The position numbers and the translations under genes are program-made. From Aminomonas paucivorans DSM 12260 (GTDB lineage Bacteria > Synergistota > Synergistia > Synergistales > Synergistaceae), in assembly GCF_000165795.1 (NCBI RefSeq), contig NZ_CM001022.1, positions 372,001 to 436,000 on the forward strand: DNA of 64,000 nt, in the 5' to 3' direction. The notes under the pieces are model-generated. The model searched no databases. It worked only from the letters and a program-made list of their open reading frames with translations, and was not told the DNA's origin. Of this stretch, positions 31,351 through 40,765 are shown one piece after another (position 1 is the first letter of the stretch; each line of letters opens with the position of its first letter).

Positions 31351-33707
31351 AGAGCCGAAGCCTGCAAGGGGTGTTGGCGGGGGCCTTCTTCCTGATGATC
31401 CTCCTGCCCCTGGCGGGGGTGACCTTCTGGGGAGGACGGGTGCTTCGTTCCCACCTGGGGGGATTCGGGGATCGGGAGGTGATGGTCCTGGCCCGGAGCA
31501 TCGCCGAGGAGGCGGGGGTGTACCTCCAGGGCCCAGAGCGCTTCCTGGCCCTCCTGTCCCAGACCCTCTCCCAGGGGGACGGCTCCTCGGCGGATCTGGA
31601 GAGGCGGCTGGGGGAACAGGTGGAGGCGACGGGCTATTTCCACCGGGTCCTCCTGCTGGACCCCCGTGGCCGGGTCGTCCTTTCCAGCCCGAAGAACCGG
31701 GACCTGGTGGGGATCGACTACTCCCGGCAGCCCTTCTTCCTGCCTGAAGCGCGCGCCCCCTACTGGACCTCCCCCCAGATGGATCCGGAGACGGGGGACC
31801 TGGTGGTGGCCCTGGGGGTGCCCTGGCCGGGGGGAGTGGTGGTGGGGCTCGTGTCCCTTCAGTGGTTGGGGGAACGGCTGGAACGCATCTCCCGGGAGGG
31901 GGGGGTGGACCTGATCCTCCAGGACCGGCAGGGAGGGGTGGTCTTCCGCTCCGGGGCCCCCGAGGGCTCCCTCCGGGGACCGGTGGAACGGGGCGATCGG
32001 GGGCCCCTCCGCCTGGCTCGACCCTTCGACCGGGAGGAGGACGGGGTCCTGTACCGTTGCGGATCGGCGGAGGTGCCCGGGGTGGGGTGGCGGGCCACGG
32101 TCTGCCGATCCATGGCGGATCTGATGGCCCCCACCAGGAGGATGGAGCGGATCCTGGAGTTCCTCCTCCTGGGGGGGCTGGCCCTGGCGATCGGGGTGGC
32201 CTGGGGCATCCTGCGCTGGGTGCGGCGTCCCCTGCGCCGCCTGGAGCGCCTTTCCCAATCCCTGGCGGAGGGGAAGGTCCCGGAGGACCTGAAGTCCCCC
32301 CAGGAAGGGTTTCGGGAGATCGCCCAGGTGGAGCGGGCCTTCGAGGCCATGGTCCAGGCCATCCACCGCAGGGAGGAGGCCCTCCGGGTCAGCGAGGAGC
32401 GCTATGCCCTGGCCATGAAGGGGAGCAACGAGGGGCTGTGGGACTGGGACATCCTGGAGGGACGGCTCTACGTGTCCCCCCGGTGGAAGGAGATCCTGGG
32501 GCTGGACCCGGAGGAGCCCATGGACCGAATGGCCCAGTGGGAGGCCCGGATCTACCCGGAGGATCGGGACGAGGTGGTGGCCTCCCTGAGCGCCGCCATG
32601 GCCCAGGAGGAGATCCAGTACGACCAGACCTTCCGGATGCGCCACGGAGACGGGGAGGACAGGTGGGTCCGGTGCCGGGGGGTGGCCCGGTACGACGGGG
32701 AGGGAAACCCGGTGCGCATGGCGGGCTCCATGGGCGAGGTGACGGGGCAGGTGGAGACGGAAAAGCAGCTCCGCCTGGCGGCCAGCGTCTTCGAGAACGC
32801 CCAGGAAGGCATCCTGGTGGCGGATCGGGAGGGGACCATCCTTTCGGTGAACCGGGCTCTGTGCGGCATGACGGGCTACGCCCCCGAGGAGCTGCGGGGG
32901 CAGAACCCCCGCATCCTCAAGTCCGGGGTTCACGACGACGCCTTCTACAAAACCCTGTGGGACGCCATCCTGAACCAGGGCTCCTGGCAGGGGGAGATCT
33001 GGAATCGCCACAAGGACGGGCGGGTCTACCCGGAGTGGCTTACCATCTCGGCGGTCCGGGACTACACCGGTCGGATCCTGAACTTCGTGGGCATCACCCG
33101 GGACCTGACGGAGCGGAAGCGCTACGAGGAGCGCATCGCCCACGAGGCCACCCACGACGCCCTCACGGGGCTGCCGAACCGACGGCATTTCCTGGAGAGC
33201 CTCCAGCATCACCTGGCCCTGGCGGACCGGGCGGGAGATCTTCTGGGGGTCCTCTTCATGGACCTGGACGGTTTCAAGGGCATCAACGACACCCTGGGGC
33301 ACGACGTGGGGGACCGGCTTCTCTGCGCCGTGGCGGAGAGGCTGCAGCACTGCGTCCGCGCTTCGGACCTGGTGGCTCGGATGGGAGGGGATGAGTTCAC
33401 CTTCCTCCTGCCCCAGCTCCACGGCCGGGAGGACATGAAGGGGGTGGCGGGAAAGATCCTCCTCGCCTTCCGGGAACCCTTCGCCCTGGGGAAGGACACC
33501 GTCCGGGTGAGCGCCAGCATCGGGGGCGCCCTGTTCCCCCTGGACGACCGAGACCTCCAGGGACTCCTGAAGCTGGCGGACATGGCCATGTACCGCACCA
33601 AGGAAAGGGGACGAAACGGGTTCACCGGCGCGGAGGAGCTTCTGGGAAGAGAACAGGAAGCGGGGCGGGGGGTGAGGACGGATGAGGATCCTGGTAGCGG
33701 AAGATGA
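31347..33707 (+). CDS. Cache-HAMP-PAS-PAS-GGDEF diguanylate cyclase
   Basis: A 786-residue membrane receptor that should make c-di-GMP. Layout: membrane segment (about 8-30), periplasmic Cache-type domain (35-260, with QPFFLPEARAPYWTSPQ and RGGVVF-like strands), second segment (about 270-290), HAMP linker, two PAS domains (about 350-470 and 475-590), GGDEF domain (about 600-770). The active-site GGDEF is intact at 680-684 and an inhibitory RxxD site (R671-A-S-D674) lies the standard five residues before it. GTG start at 31347 with GGGAGG 7 bases upstream; it overlaps the binding-protein stop (GTGA). A receiver gene overlaps its end. Confidence 0.92.
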   Translation: MKSRSLQGVLAGAFFLMILLPLAGVTFWGGRVLRSHLGGFGDREVMVLARSIAEEAGVYLQGPERFLALLSQTLSQGDGSSADLERRLGEQVEATGYFHRVLLLDPRGRVVLSSPKNRDLVGIDYSRQPFFLPEARAPYWTSPQMDPETGDLVVALGVPWPGGVVVGLVSLQWLGERLERISREGGVDLILQDRQGGVVFRSGAPEGSLRGPVERGDRGPLRLARPFDREEDGVLYRCGSAEVPGVGWRATVCRSMADLMAPTRRMERILEFLLLGGLALAIGVAWGILRWVRRPLRRLERLSQSLAEGKVPEDLKSPQEGFREIAQVERAFEAMVQAIHRREEALRVSEERYALAMKGSNEGLWDWDILEGRLYVSPRWKEILGLDPEEPMDRMAQWEARIYPEDRDEVVASLSAAMAQEEIQYDQTFRMRHGDGEDRWVRCRGVARYDGEGNPVRMAGSMGEVTGQVETEKQLRLAASVFENAQEGILVADREGTILSVNRALCGMTGYAPEELRGQNPRILKSGVHDDAFYKTLWDAILNQGSWQGEIWNRHKDGRVYPEWLTISAVRDYTGRILNFVGITRDLTERKRYEERIAHEATHDALTGLPNRRHFLESLQHHLALADRAGDLLGVLFMDLDGFKGINDTLGHDVGDRLLCAVAERLQHCVRASDLVARMGGDEFTFLLPQLHGREDMKGVAGKILLAFREPFALGKDTVRVSASIGGALFPLDDRDLQGLLKLADMAMYRTKERGRNGFTGAEELLGREQEAGRGVRTDEDPGSGR

Positions 33708-34062
33708 CTACGCCAGCCGGAGGCTGTTCCTGGCCTTCCTGGCACCCTTGGGTCCCTGCGAGGCGGTGGAGAACGGCCTGGACGCGGTGGAGGCCTTCGA
33801 GGCGGCCCTGGAGGAGGGCAGCCCCTTCGAGGGGGTCTGTCTGGACCTGATGATGCCGGGGATGGACGGTCGCCAGGTTTTGGTGGCCATCCGGCGCCTG
33901 GAGAGGCAGCGGGGGCTTTCCCCCGTGCCGGTGGTGCTGGTCTCCGCCCTGGGGGAGGAGGAGGCCTTCCGGATGGTGGAGGGGGAGGAAGGGGTGTTCT
34001 GCCTGTCCAAACCCGTGGACCAGGGAGCCCTTCTGAGCCTGTTCTCCCGCAGGAGCTTCTGA
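33682..34062 (+). CDS. Stand-alone response regulator receiver
   Basis: A 126-residue CheY-like protein with no output domain. It has the acidic pair (AEDDY), the phospho-acceptor Asp in CLDLMMPGMDG (about 54), a Ser in LVSALG and the conserved lysine in LSKPVD. Its start lies inside the end of the cyclase gene (26-bp overlap) and the hybrid kinase follows 5 bases later, so it is likely phosphorylated by that kinase or acts as a phosphate sink. Confidence 0.9.
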   Translation: MRILVAEDDYASRRLFLAFLAPLGPCEAVENGLDAVEAFEAALEEGSPFEGVCLDLMMPGMDGRQVLVAIRRLERQRGLSPVPVVLVSALGEEEAFRMVEGEEGVFCLSKPVDQGALLSLFSRRSF

Positions 34063-34067
34063 TCCCC

Positions 34068-35690
34068 ATGTCCTCCCGACTCCCCTCGGAGAAGAGCCGA
34101 CGTTTCCGGAGCCTCTTCCTGGCGGCGGAACACAACCCCAGCGCCATCGTCATCACCGATGCGGCGGGGCGGATCGAGTACGTGAACCCCCGTTTCCAGG
34201 AGCTCACGGGGTACACGGCGGAGGATGTGCTGGGCAAGACCCCCCGGGTCCTCCAGTCGGGGCTCCACGATCGAGGCTTCTACGAGGAGCTTTGGGGAAC
34301 CCTGGCCCGGGGAGAGGTGTGGAAGGGGGAATTCTGCAACCGCAGGAAGACGGGGGAACTCTACTGGGAGAGCGCCGCCATCGCCCCGGTGCGGGACCGG
34401 AAGGGAGTCGTGGCGAACTACGTGGCGGTGAAGGAGGACGTCACGGAAAGCAAGGTCCTTCGGGAAGAGCTGCTCCGGGCCAAGGAGGACGCGGAGACGG
34501 CCAACGAGGCAAAGAGCGTCTTCCTGGCCTCCATGAGCCACGAGATCCGCACCCCCATGAACGGCATCCTGGGCATGCTGGAGCTGCTTCGGCAGACCGA
34601 TCTGGACCCCCAGCAGGAGGAGTACCTGCGCATCGTCCGGGAATCCGCCCAGACGCTGATGCACTTTCTGAACCAGGTCCTGGAGTACTCCCGCCTTCAG
34701 GCGAACCGGACGGAGCTGGAGTCCCTGGACTTCGACCTGATGTGCACCGTGGGTCCCCTCTTCGAGCTCTTCGCCCTGCGCGCCCGGGAGAAGGGACTGG
34801 AGACGGTCCTGGACCTGGACCCCCAGGTTCCCCCGAGGGTTCGGGGAGACCCTCTGAGGCTGCGGCAGATCCTCACGAACCTGTTGGACAACGCCCTCAA
34901 GTTCACCGAAAAGGGATGGATCGCCCTCTCCATCCGTCGCTTTCCCCCCGAGGACGGGGGACTGTGGCTGGAATTCGGGGTGGTGGACACGGGGATCGGC
35001 ATCCCCCGGGAGAAACGCCACCGCATCTTCCAGGGGTTCGGGCAGCTGGACCGGAGCACCACGAGGCGTTACGGGGGGTCCGGGCTGGGTCTGGCCATCG
35101 TGCGGCAGATGGTGTCCCTCTGGGGCGGTTTCCTCAGTTTGGAAAGCGAGGAGGGGAAGGGCAGCTCTTTCCACGTGCGCCTTCCCTTCCTCCCGGCGGG
35201 GCCTGCCCCGTCCCGGGAAGCCCCGGAGGAGGGGGAGGGGAGGATTCTCCCGGATCCCCCCCTGCCCCTTCGGCTGGACGCGCTTTTGGTGGAGGGGCAT
35301 CCCGTCAGCCAGAGGCTGGTGGCGGCCCTGTTCGCAAGGCGGGGTTGGAACCTGGACCTGGTCCCCGGGGGGGAGGAGGCCATGGAGGCGGTGCGGGAAA
35401 AGGACTACGACCTGATCCTCCTGGACGTGGACCTGCCGGGGATGGACGGCCTCGAAACGGTCCGAAGGCTTCGCCGTCGGCTAAAGAGGCCCCGGCCGGT
35501 CCCCCTGGTGGCCCTTACCGCCCAGGACCTCCCGGAGGAGAGGAAGCGGGGGCTGGAGGCGGGGTTTGACGCCTGGGTGACCAAGCCCCTTCGGGTGCGG
35601 GAACTCCTGGTGGTCCTTTCGCGGCTTTTGACCGGTGATCCGGAGGGGGAGGTGGTGGACCGTGAAGCGGATCCTGGTGATCGAGGATGA
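34068..35690 (+). CDS. PAS hybrid histidine kinase with C-terminal receiver
   Basis: A 540-residue cytosolic kinase. PAS domain at about 15-125 (NPSAIVITDAAGRIEYVNPRF), HisKA with the phospho-acceptor in MSHEIRTPMNGILGM (about 160), HATPase with NLLDNALKFTEKG, DTGIGIP and GGSGLGLAI, then a receiver domain (about 405-525) with the acceptor Asp in LLDVDLPGMDG and lysine in VTKPLR. No membrane segment is seen. It may phosphorylate the stand-alone receivers on either side. Its end overlaps the next receiver gene. Confidence 0.93.
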   Translation: MSSRLPSEKSRRFRSLFLAAEHNPSAIVITDAAGRIEYVNPRFQELTGYTAEDVLGKTPRVLQSGLHDRGFYEELWGTLARGEVWKGEFCNRRKTGELYWESAAIAPVRDRKGVVANYVAVKEDVTESKVLREELLRAKEDAETANEAKSVFLASMSHEIRTPMNGILGMLELLRQTDLDPQQEEYLRIVRESAQTLMHFLNQVLEYSRLQANRTELESLDFDLMCTVGPLFELFALRAREKGLETVLDLDPQVPPRVRGDPLRLRQILTNLLDNALKFTEKGWIALSIRRFPPEDGGLWLEFGVVDTGIGIPREKRHRIFQGFGQLDRSTTRRYGGSGLGLAIVRQMVSLWGGFLSLESEEGKGSSFHVRLPFLPAGPAPSREAPEEGEGRILPDPPLPLRLDALLVEGHPVSQRLVAALFARRGWNLDLVPGGEEAMEAVREKDYDLILLDVDLPGMDGLETVRRLRRRLKRPRPVPLVALTAQDLPEERKRGLEAGFDAWVTKPLRVRELLVVLSRLLTGDPEGEVVDREADPGDRG

Positions 35691-36033
35691 CGATTCGGTG
35701 CGGAAGCTGATCCGCCGGATCCTGGAGGGGGCGGGCTACACGGTCCTGGAGGCCCCCGACGGGGTCCAGGGGGTCCAGGTGTACCGGGAGCAGCGTCCCG
35801 ACCTGGTGCTGACGGACATCTTCATGCCCGGGAAGGAGGGGCTGGAGACCATCCTGGAACTGGGGCTCCTGGACCCGGAGGTGCGGATCATCGCCGTCTC
35901 CGGGGGGGGCAACATGGGGATCCTCAACCCCCTGCCCATGGCGGCGAAGCTGGGGGCGCTGCGGACCCTTTCGAAGCCCTTCAGCGGCAAGGAGCTGGTG
36001 GACCTGGTGGAGGAGATCTTTCCCCGGCCCTGA
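35662..36033 (+). CDS. Stand-alone response regulator receiver
   Basis: A 123-residue CheY-like protein: IEDDDS acidic pair, acceptor Asp in LTDIFMPGKEG, a Ser in AVSGGGNMG and Lys in LSKPFSGKEL. The start is a GTG at 35662 with GGGAGG nine bases upstream, inside the end of the hybrid kinase gene. It closes the signalling operon. No DNA-binding part is present. Confidence 0.88.
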   Translation: MKRILVIEDDDSVRKLIRRILEGAGYTVLEAPDGVQGVQVYREQRPDLVLTDIFMPGKEGLETILELGLLDPEVRIIAVSGGGNMGILNPLPMAAKLGALRTLSKPFSGKELVDLVEEIFPRP

Positions 36034-36064
36034 CGCCTTCCCGGGGCCATGGGGATCGCGTACC

Positions 36065-37003
36065 ATGCAGGGGGCGGCGGATCGGGGCCGCCCGGGGGAG
36101 GGAATCGATCTGTCCTGTTTGCATGGAGGGGCGGTGGTCCTGGCGGCCTGCCTCTGGGGAACCTTGGGGCCCATGGGACGGCTGGCCTACGAGAACGGGG
36201 CCACCCCGGCGACCATCTCCCTGGTGAGGGGCTTGGTGGCCTGCGGTCTGGTGGGGGGGTGGGCCTTTCTGCGGTGCCCTTCCGCCCTGCGCTTCCGTCG
36301 GGAGGAGGTCCCGGAGCTGGCGGCCTACGGCCTGTTCGGCATGGCGCTGCTCTACGTGGGGTACAACCTGGCGGTGGTGCGCATCCCCGTGGGAGTGGCG
36401 GTGCTGCTGTTCTACACCTCTCCCCTCTGGGTGATCCTGGGGACGGTCCTCCTGCGGAAGGAGCGTCTCACCCCCTTGAGGGGGCTGGCTCTGCTTCTGG
36501 GGTTGGGGGGGGTCTGGTTCGCCGTGGGGGGACGGAGCGCCCTCTCGGGGCATCTGGATCTCCTGGGGGTCCTGGGAGCCCTGGCCAGCGGAGCCTCCTA
36601 CGCGGTGTACGTCTTGGGGGGGCGGTACGGCCTGGGGAGGACGGAGCCCTTCCGCATGTTCCTCCAGGCTTTTCTCTGGGGCACCGGAGCCCTGCTGGTC
36701 TACGGGGCCGTCTTTGGGGGGGCGAAGGTCCTGGCGTCGGTGCGCCCCGCGGGGTGGGGGGTCATGGTCTACATGGGGGCCCTCCCCACCGTGGGGGGCT
36801 ACGCCCTGCTTCTGTGGGCCCTCCGCAAGGTCCCCTCCACCGTGGCCTCCCTGGTCTCCATGTCCGAGATCGCCTTCGCCCTCCTCTGGGCCTGGCTGAT
36901 CCTGGGGGAGGTGCCCTCCCGGGGGGCCCTGCAGGGAGGGGCTCTCATCGTGGCCTCCGTGGCGCTCTTGTCCCTGGAGGGGCGTTTCGGGGAGGCTGTC
37001 TGA
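36065..37003 (+). CDS. EamA/DMT-family transporter
   Basis: A 312-residue membrane protein with ten predicted segments in two EamA repeats (first from LAACLWGTLGPMGRLAYENG, second from LLGVLGALASGASYAVYVLGG). The drug/metabolite transporter superfamily mostly exports amino acids or other small metabolites. It directly precedes the serine dehydratase genes by 23 bases, so a link with amino-acid balance is plausible. The ATG at 36065 has a weak ribosome site; the first ~19 residues look extraneous and a later GTG start is possible. Confidence 0.87.
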   Translation: MQGAADRGRPGEGIDLSCLHGGAVVLAACLWGTLGPMGRLAYENGATPATISLVRGLVACGLVGGWAFLRCPSALRFRREEVPELAAYGLFGMALLYVGYNLAVVRIPVGVAVLLFYTSPLWVILGTVLLRKERLTPLRGLALLLGLGGVWFAVGGRSALSGHLDLLGVLGALASGASYAVYVLGGRYGLGRTEPFRMFLQAFLWGTGALLVYGAVFGGAKVLASVRPAGWGVMVYMGALPTVGGYALLLWALRKVPSTVASLVSMSEIAFALLWAWLILGEVPSRGALQGGALIVASVALLSLEGRFGEAV

Positions 37004-37026
37004 TCCGTTTTGGAGGAGGTGGGCCC

Positions 37027-37701
37027 ATGGCCCTGGAGGAGATCATCGGTCCCGTGATGGTGGGGCCTTCGTCCAGCCACACCGCGGGGGCCGTGCGCCT
37101 GGGCAATCTGGCTCGGCTCTGCTGGGGGCGTCCGGTGACGGAAGTGGACCTGTACCTGCGGGGGAGCTTCGCCGCCACCTTCTGGGGGCACGGCACCGAT
37201 CGGGCCCTGCTGGCGGGGCTGCTGGGGCTGCGCCCCGACGACGAATCCCTGCGGGAGTCCTTCCGCCTGGCCTCCGAACGGGGGCTGCGCTTTCGGCTCC
37301 ACGCGGAGCGGGCCGACGGGGCGCACCCCAACTCGGTGCGCTTCGTCTTCCGGGGGGAGGACGGAAGGACCCTGGAGGTCATCGGAGCCTCCATGGGGGG
37401 CGGAGCGGTGGAGCTTCAGAGCGTGGACGGGTTCCAGCTCCGCGCCACCGGGGCCTTCCCCACCCTGGTCACCTTCCACCGGGACGAACCGGGGGTAATC
37501 GCCGCGGTGAGCGCCCTGCTGGCGGAGGGGGGGCTGAACATCGCCTCCATGAACGTACACCGCCAGGGCCGGGGCGCCAAGGCCGCCATGGTGCTGGAAC
37601 TGGACGGAGCCCCGGACGGGGCGCTTCTGGCGCGCCTGGAGGCCTGTCACCCCGGACTGGAGAGGCTGCTGGTCCTGCCCGGGCCGGAGGGAGAAGTCTG
37701 A
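37027..37701 (+). CDS. sdaAB: L-serine dehydratase, iron-sulfur, beta subunit
   Basis: Subunit of the oxygen-sensitive [4Fe-4S] enzyme that turns L-serine into pyruvate and ammonia, a central step in serine fermentation. The 224-residue product starts with IIGPVMVGPSSSHTAGAVRLG, the family signature, and ends with an ACT domain (about 153-215, VTFHRDEPGVIAAVSALLAEGGLNIASM), which may bind serine or a regulator. ATG at 37027 with GGAGGAGGT seven bases upstream. Its stop overlaps the alpha-subunit ATG by one base. Confidence 0.94.
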   Translation: MALEEIIGPVMVGPSSSHTAGAVRLGNLARLCWGRPVTEVDLYLRGSFAATFWGHGTDRALLAGLLGLRPDDESLRESFRLASERGLRFRLHAERADGAHPNSVRFVFRGEDGRTLEVIGASMGGGAVELQSVDGFQLRATGAFPTLVTFHRDEPGVIAAVSALLAEGGLNIASMNVHRQGRGAKAAMVLELDGAPDGALLARLEACHPGLERLLVLPGPEGEV

Positions 37702-38579
37702 TGCGATCCTTCGAGGCGATCCTGGCCCGGTGTCGGGAGGGACTGTCCCTGCCCGAGGCGGTGCTGGCCCTGGAGGAGGAGGAGCGGGGGATCCCGGCGG
37801 CGGAGGTGCGGGAGCGGATGCGTCGTCGCTTGGAGGACCTGGAGGCTTCGGTGCGGGGGGTGGAGGAGCATCCCGCCCGGGGGCGGCTGGTGGGGGGGGA
37901 GGCGGAACGGATGGAGGCCTACCTTCGGGAGGGCAGCCCCCTCTCCGGGCCCTTCACCGCCCAGGCTTCGGCCCTGGCGCTCAAGGTGGCCACGGGGAAC
38001 GCCGCCATGAGGCGCATCGTGGCGGCCCCCACCGCGGGAAGCTGCGGCATCCTGCCGGGGGTCCTGGTGGCGTACCGCCGAACCTTCGCCCCCTCGGAGG
38101 AGGAGCTGCTGGCGGCCCTGGTGGTCGCCGGGGCGGTGGGGTCCGTGGTGGCGGAGCGGGCCACCCTGGCGGGGGCGGAAGGGGGCTGCCAGGCAGAGTG
38201 CGGCGCCGCCGCCGCCATGGCCGCTTCGGCCCTGGCGGTCCTCCGGGGAGGCTCCCCGGAGGACGGGGTCCACGCTGCCGCCCTGGTGCTCCAGTCCGTC
38301 CTGGGATTGGTCTGCGACCCCGTGGCGGGGCTGGTGGAGGTGCCCTGCGTGCTGCGCAACGGGTCCCTGGTGGGCCTGGCGGTGCTGGGGGCGGACCTGG
38401 CCCTGTCGGGGATCCGGTCCCTCATCCCCCCCGACGAGGTGGTGGATGCCCTGGGGAGCGTGGGGCGGGCCCTGCCCGCGTCCCTTCGGGAGACCTCCCG
38501 GGGGGGGCTTGCGGTCACCCCCACGGGGGCGGCCCTCGCCCGACGCCTCGCCTCCGAGGCGCCCCGGCTGGAGGGGTAG
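37701..38579 (+). CDS. sdaAA: L-serine dehydratase, iron-sulfur, alpha subunit
   Basis: Catalytic 292-residue subunit holding the Fe-S cluster. Cysteines sit in the conserved places: TAGSCGILPG, EGGCQAECGAAAAMAA and LVCDPVAGLVEVPC. It is coupled to the beta subunit by the TGATG junction. Together they form the Bacillus-type two-subunit SdaA. The gene converges on the regulator gene with one base between the two stops. Confidence 0.94.
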   Translation: MRSFEAILARCREGLSLPEAVLALEEEERGIPAAEVRERMRRRLEDLEASVRGVEEHPARGRLVGGEAERMEAYLREGSPLSGPFTAQASALALKVATGNAAMRRIVAAPTAGSCGILPGVLVAYRRTFAPSEEELLAALVVAGAVGSVVAERATLAGAEGGCQAECGAAAAMAASALAVLRGGSPEDGVHAAALVLQSVLGLVCDPVAGLVEVPCVLRNGSLVGLAVLGADLALSGIRSLIPPDEVVDALGSVGRALPASLRETSRGGLAVTPTGAALARRLASEAPRLEG

Positions 38580-38580
38580 G

Positions 38581-39216
38581 TCACCCCTCGTCCAGGAGCC
38601 GGTAGGTGTACAGGGGTCTCCCGGGGCGGCCGTCCTGGTAGACCACCGCCTGTTCCACCTGCTTGCGGGAGGAGAGGAACTCCAGGTACCGGCGCACCGT
38701 GGGGTAGGAGAGCCCCGTCTCCGCCGCCACCTCCTGGGAGGTGGGGCGGTGGTCCCGGGCGCGGAAGCTCCGCAGGGCCGCGAGCACCCGTTCCAGGGTG
38801 TCGTGGTGGATGTGTTTCGGCGTGGCGGACAGGGCGGCCTCCTTCATCCGGGCCAGGGAGGCGTGCAGATGGATCCGGGCGGCGAAGTCCGCCAGCTTCA
38901 CGGGCTTGGTGACGAAGTCGTCCGCCCCCGCCTCCAGCATCTCCTGGGCGATCTCCAGTCGCTCCTCCACCGTCAGGCCCAGCAGCACCACCGTCTTGGA
39001 GAGCTTCCGAGCCCGGCGCAGGAACTCCGCCCCGCTCATCTGGGGCATGTGGTAGTCCACCAGCATCAGGTCCAAGGCCCCTTCGGCCACCCAGCCCAGG
39101 GCGACCTCCGCATCGCTGGTGACGCTCATGGTCCAGCCCTGGCTGCGCCCCATGGCCTCCAGGGTGTAGAGGATGCCCCGATCGTCGTCCAGTACCCCGA
39201 TGGAAAGCTCCGTCAC
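38581..39216 (-). CDS. Response regulator with HTH output (CitB/DcuR-like)
   Basis: A 211-residue regulator. The receiver domain (about 1-120) has LDDDRG, acceptor Asp in LVDYHMPQMSG and Lys in VTKPVK. The C-terminal part has a winged helix-turn-helix pattern (PTSQEVAAETGLSYPTVRRYLEFL, then GRPLYTYRL), like CitB/DcuR family regulators of organic-acid and amino-acid metabolism. GTG start at 39216, preceded by GGAGGAG, overlaps the kinase stop (GTGA), so this is its cognate partner. The target genes are not evident; the neighbouring dipeptidase and dehydratase genes are candidates only by position. Confidence 0.88.
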   Translation of the reverse strand: MTELSIGVLDDDRGILYTLEAMGRSQGWTMSVTSDAEVALGWVAEGALDLMLVDYHMPQMSGAEFLRRARKLSKTVVLLGLTVEERLEIAQEMLEAGADDFVTKPVKLADFAARIHLHASLARMKEAALSATPKHIHHDTLERVLAALRSFRARDHRPTSQEVAAETGLSYPTVRRYLEFLSSRKQVEQAVVYQDGRPGRPLYTYRLLDEG

Positions 39217-40610
39217 GCCCTCTCCTCCTTCCGCTCTTCCCGAAGGGGAAGGCTCAGGGTCACTTCCGTCCAGGAGCCCTCCCGACGGACCGCGAGGGTC
39301 CCCCCGTGTTCCCCCGCCACGTCCTCCACGAAAGGCAGGCCCAGCCCCGTGGAGCCCCAGAGGGATTTCCCCGGCCGGGGGTCCTCCCGGAAGCCCGGGC
39401 CGTTGTCCCGGACTCGAAAGGCCAGCGTCTCCGCCTCCCGGAAGACCCGCAGGGAGACGCTCCCCTCCGGGGTTGCCTCCACCGCCCGGGCGGCGTTGTC
39501 CAGCAGGTTCACCAGGGCCCGGGAGAACCGCACCAGGTTCAGGTCCAGGGGGACCCCCAGGTCCTCCCGCCGTGCCTCCACCTGCACCCGAGGCCACCAG
39601 GGCAGGGGGGTGACCTGGCTTCGGGTGTAGTCCAGCACCTCTCCTGCGGTGATCCGGCGGCGCCACCGGGGGTTCAGGATCTCCGAGATCAGGTCGTTCA
39701 TGGTGGTGGCGGACCGGAAGATCACCTCCCCGTGGTCCCGGCAGAAGGGGTCCTCAGCCTGCTGGCGCAGCAGGTCTCCCAGGCCCAGCACCGCCGTGAG
39801 GGGGCGCTTGAGGTCGTGCACCAGCCGCTGGAGTTCCAGGAGCCCCCGGGTGCGGATCCGCTCCTCCCGAAGGCGGGCCAGCTCCCGCTCCTGCCGGGCG
39901 ATGCGGCGCTGCTGCCGCACCTGCCGGTCTCCCGCCACCAGAAGCCCCGTGGTCACCAACCCTCCCGAGAAGACCCCCAGAAAGGCCACGGACCCCGCCA
40001 GGTCCAGCACCTCCGCCCTGTCCAGGATGACCGAGAGGGTCTTGAGGGTCGCCGCCAGCTCTCCCTGGCCGAAGCCGAAGGGGGTGAGGGCGGGGATCAC
40101 GTCCAGCCACTGGAAGGAGCCCAGAAGAAGCCCCAGGGCCAGGGCCTTGTTGGGCCAACCCGGGACGGCGTCGGTGAGCCAGGCCACCAGCCAGACGCTC
40201 AGGGCGCTCAGGAGAAAGGAGACCCCCATGTGCAGGGCCGCCCGGTGTTCCAGGAGCCCCGCGGCGTGGAGGCACAGGGGGATGGCGAGAAGGGGCAGAA
40301 ACCGGCTCCAGGGGGGGAGCTGGGGATTGTTCCGGGAAAGGTAGTCTCCCAGGAGGAACCATCCCAGATAGAGCATCCAGGCGGAGCAGGTGTTGAGGAA
40401 CACCAGCCAGAAGGAGGCCGCCACCAGGTAGCCGCTGTCCCCGAACCGGGCCGCCAGGTCGAAGGAGCGGAAGACCGGCCGGAAGGGTTGAGGCACGAAG
40501 AGGGAGGCTCCCCACCCCGCCAGGAGCAGCACCCCCCAGACCCGCTCCGTCTGGAGGGAGAGGGGGATGGGGCGGTAGGGGTGGGGCGGATCCGGGGTGG
40601 TCCGGGGCAT
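39213..40610 (-). CDS. Membrane sensor histidine kinase
   Basis: About 465 residues. Seven or so hydrophobic segments fill the N-terminal ~225 residues (VWGVLLLAGWGASLFV, YLVAASFWLVFLNTCSAWMLYLGWFLLGDYL and others), a 7TM-like input region. A coiled-coil linker (RQERELARLREERIR), the phospho-acceptor region LVHDLKRPLTAVLGLGDLL and an ATPase domain with NLLDNAARAVEA and DNGPGF follow. The ATG at 40610 has a distant GGAGG (15 bases), so the start is uncertain. It is translationally coupled to the response regulator. Confidence 0.87.
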   Translation of the reverse strand: MPRTTPDPPHPYRPIPLSLQTERVWGVLLLAGWGASLFVPQPFRPVFRSFDLAARFGDSGYLVAASFWLVFLNTCSAWMLYLGWFLLGDYLSRNNPQLPPWSRFLPLLAIPLCLHAAGLLEHRAALHMGVSFLLSALSVWLVAWLTDAVPGWPNKALALGLLLGSFQWLDVIPALTPFGFGQGELAATLKTLSVILDRAEVLDLAGSVAFLGVFSGGLVTTGLLVAGDRQVRQQRRIARQERELARLREERIRTRGLLELQRLVHDLKRPLTAVLGLGDLLRQQAEDPFCRDHGEVIFRSATTMNDLISEILNPRWRRRITAGEVLDYTRSQVTPLPWWPRVQVEARREDLGVPLDLNLVRFSRALVNLLDNAARAVEATPEGSVSLRVFREAETLAFRVRDNGPGFREDPRPGKSLWGSTGLGLPFVEDVAGEHGGTLAVRREGSWTEVTLSLPLREERKEERA

Positions 40611-40703
40611 GGAGTCCGTGGCAAACCCTCCTGACGTTTGGGGCGGGGAAGGGTGTTTCCCCGGTACACGATTGTACCGGACCGGAAGGGTTTTCCCAAA
40701 AGG

Positions 40704-40736
40704 GAAGGGTGCGGGCGATGGCGCGCCCGCACCCTT
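40704..40736 (-). terminator. Terminator downstream of the first C69 dipeptidase gene
   Basis: A 13-bp stem (AAGGGTGCGGGCG and complement) with a 6-base loop; on the minus strand it is followed by CCCTTTTGGG, a short T-run. Confidence 0.6.
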
Positions 40737-40765
40737 CGGGAGGTGAGAGGTGTGTTGCCCGGTGG

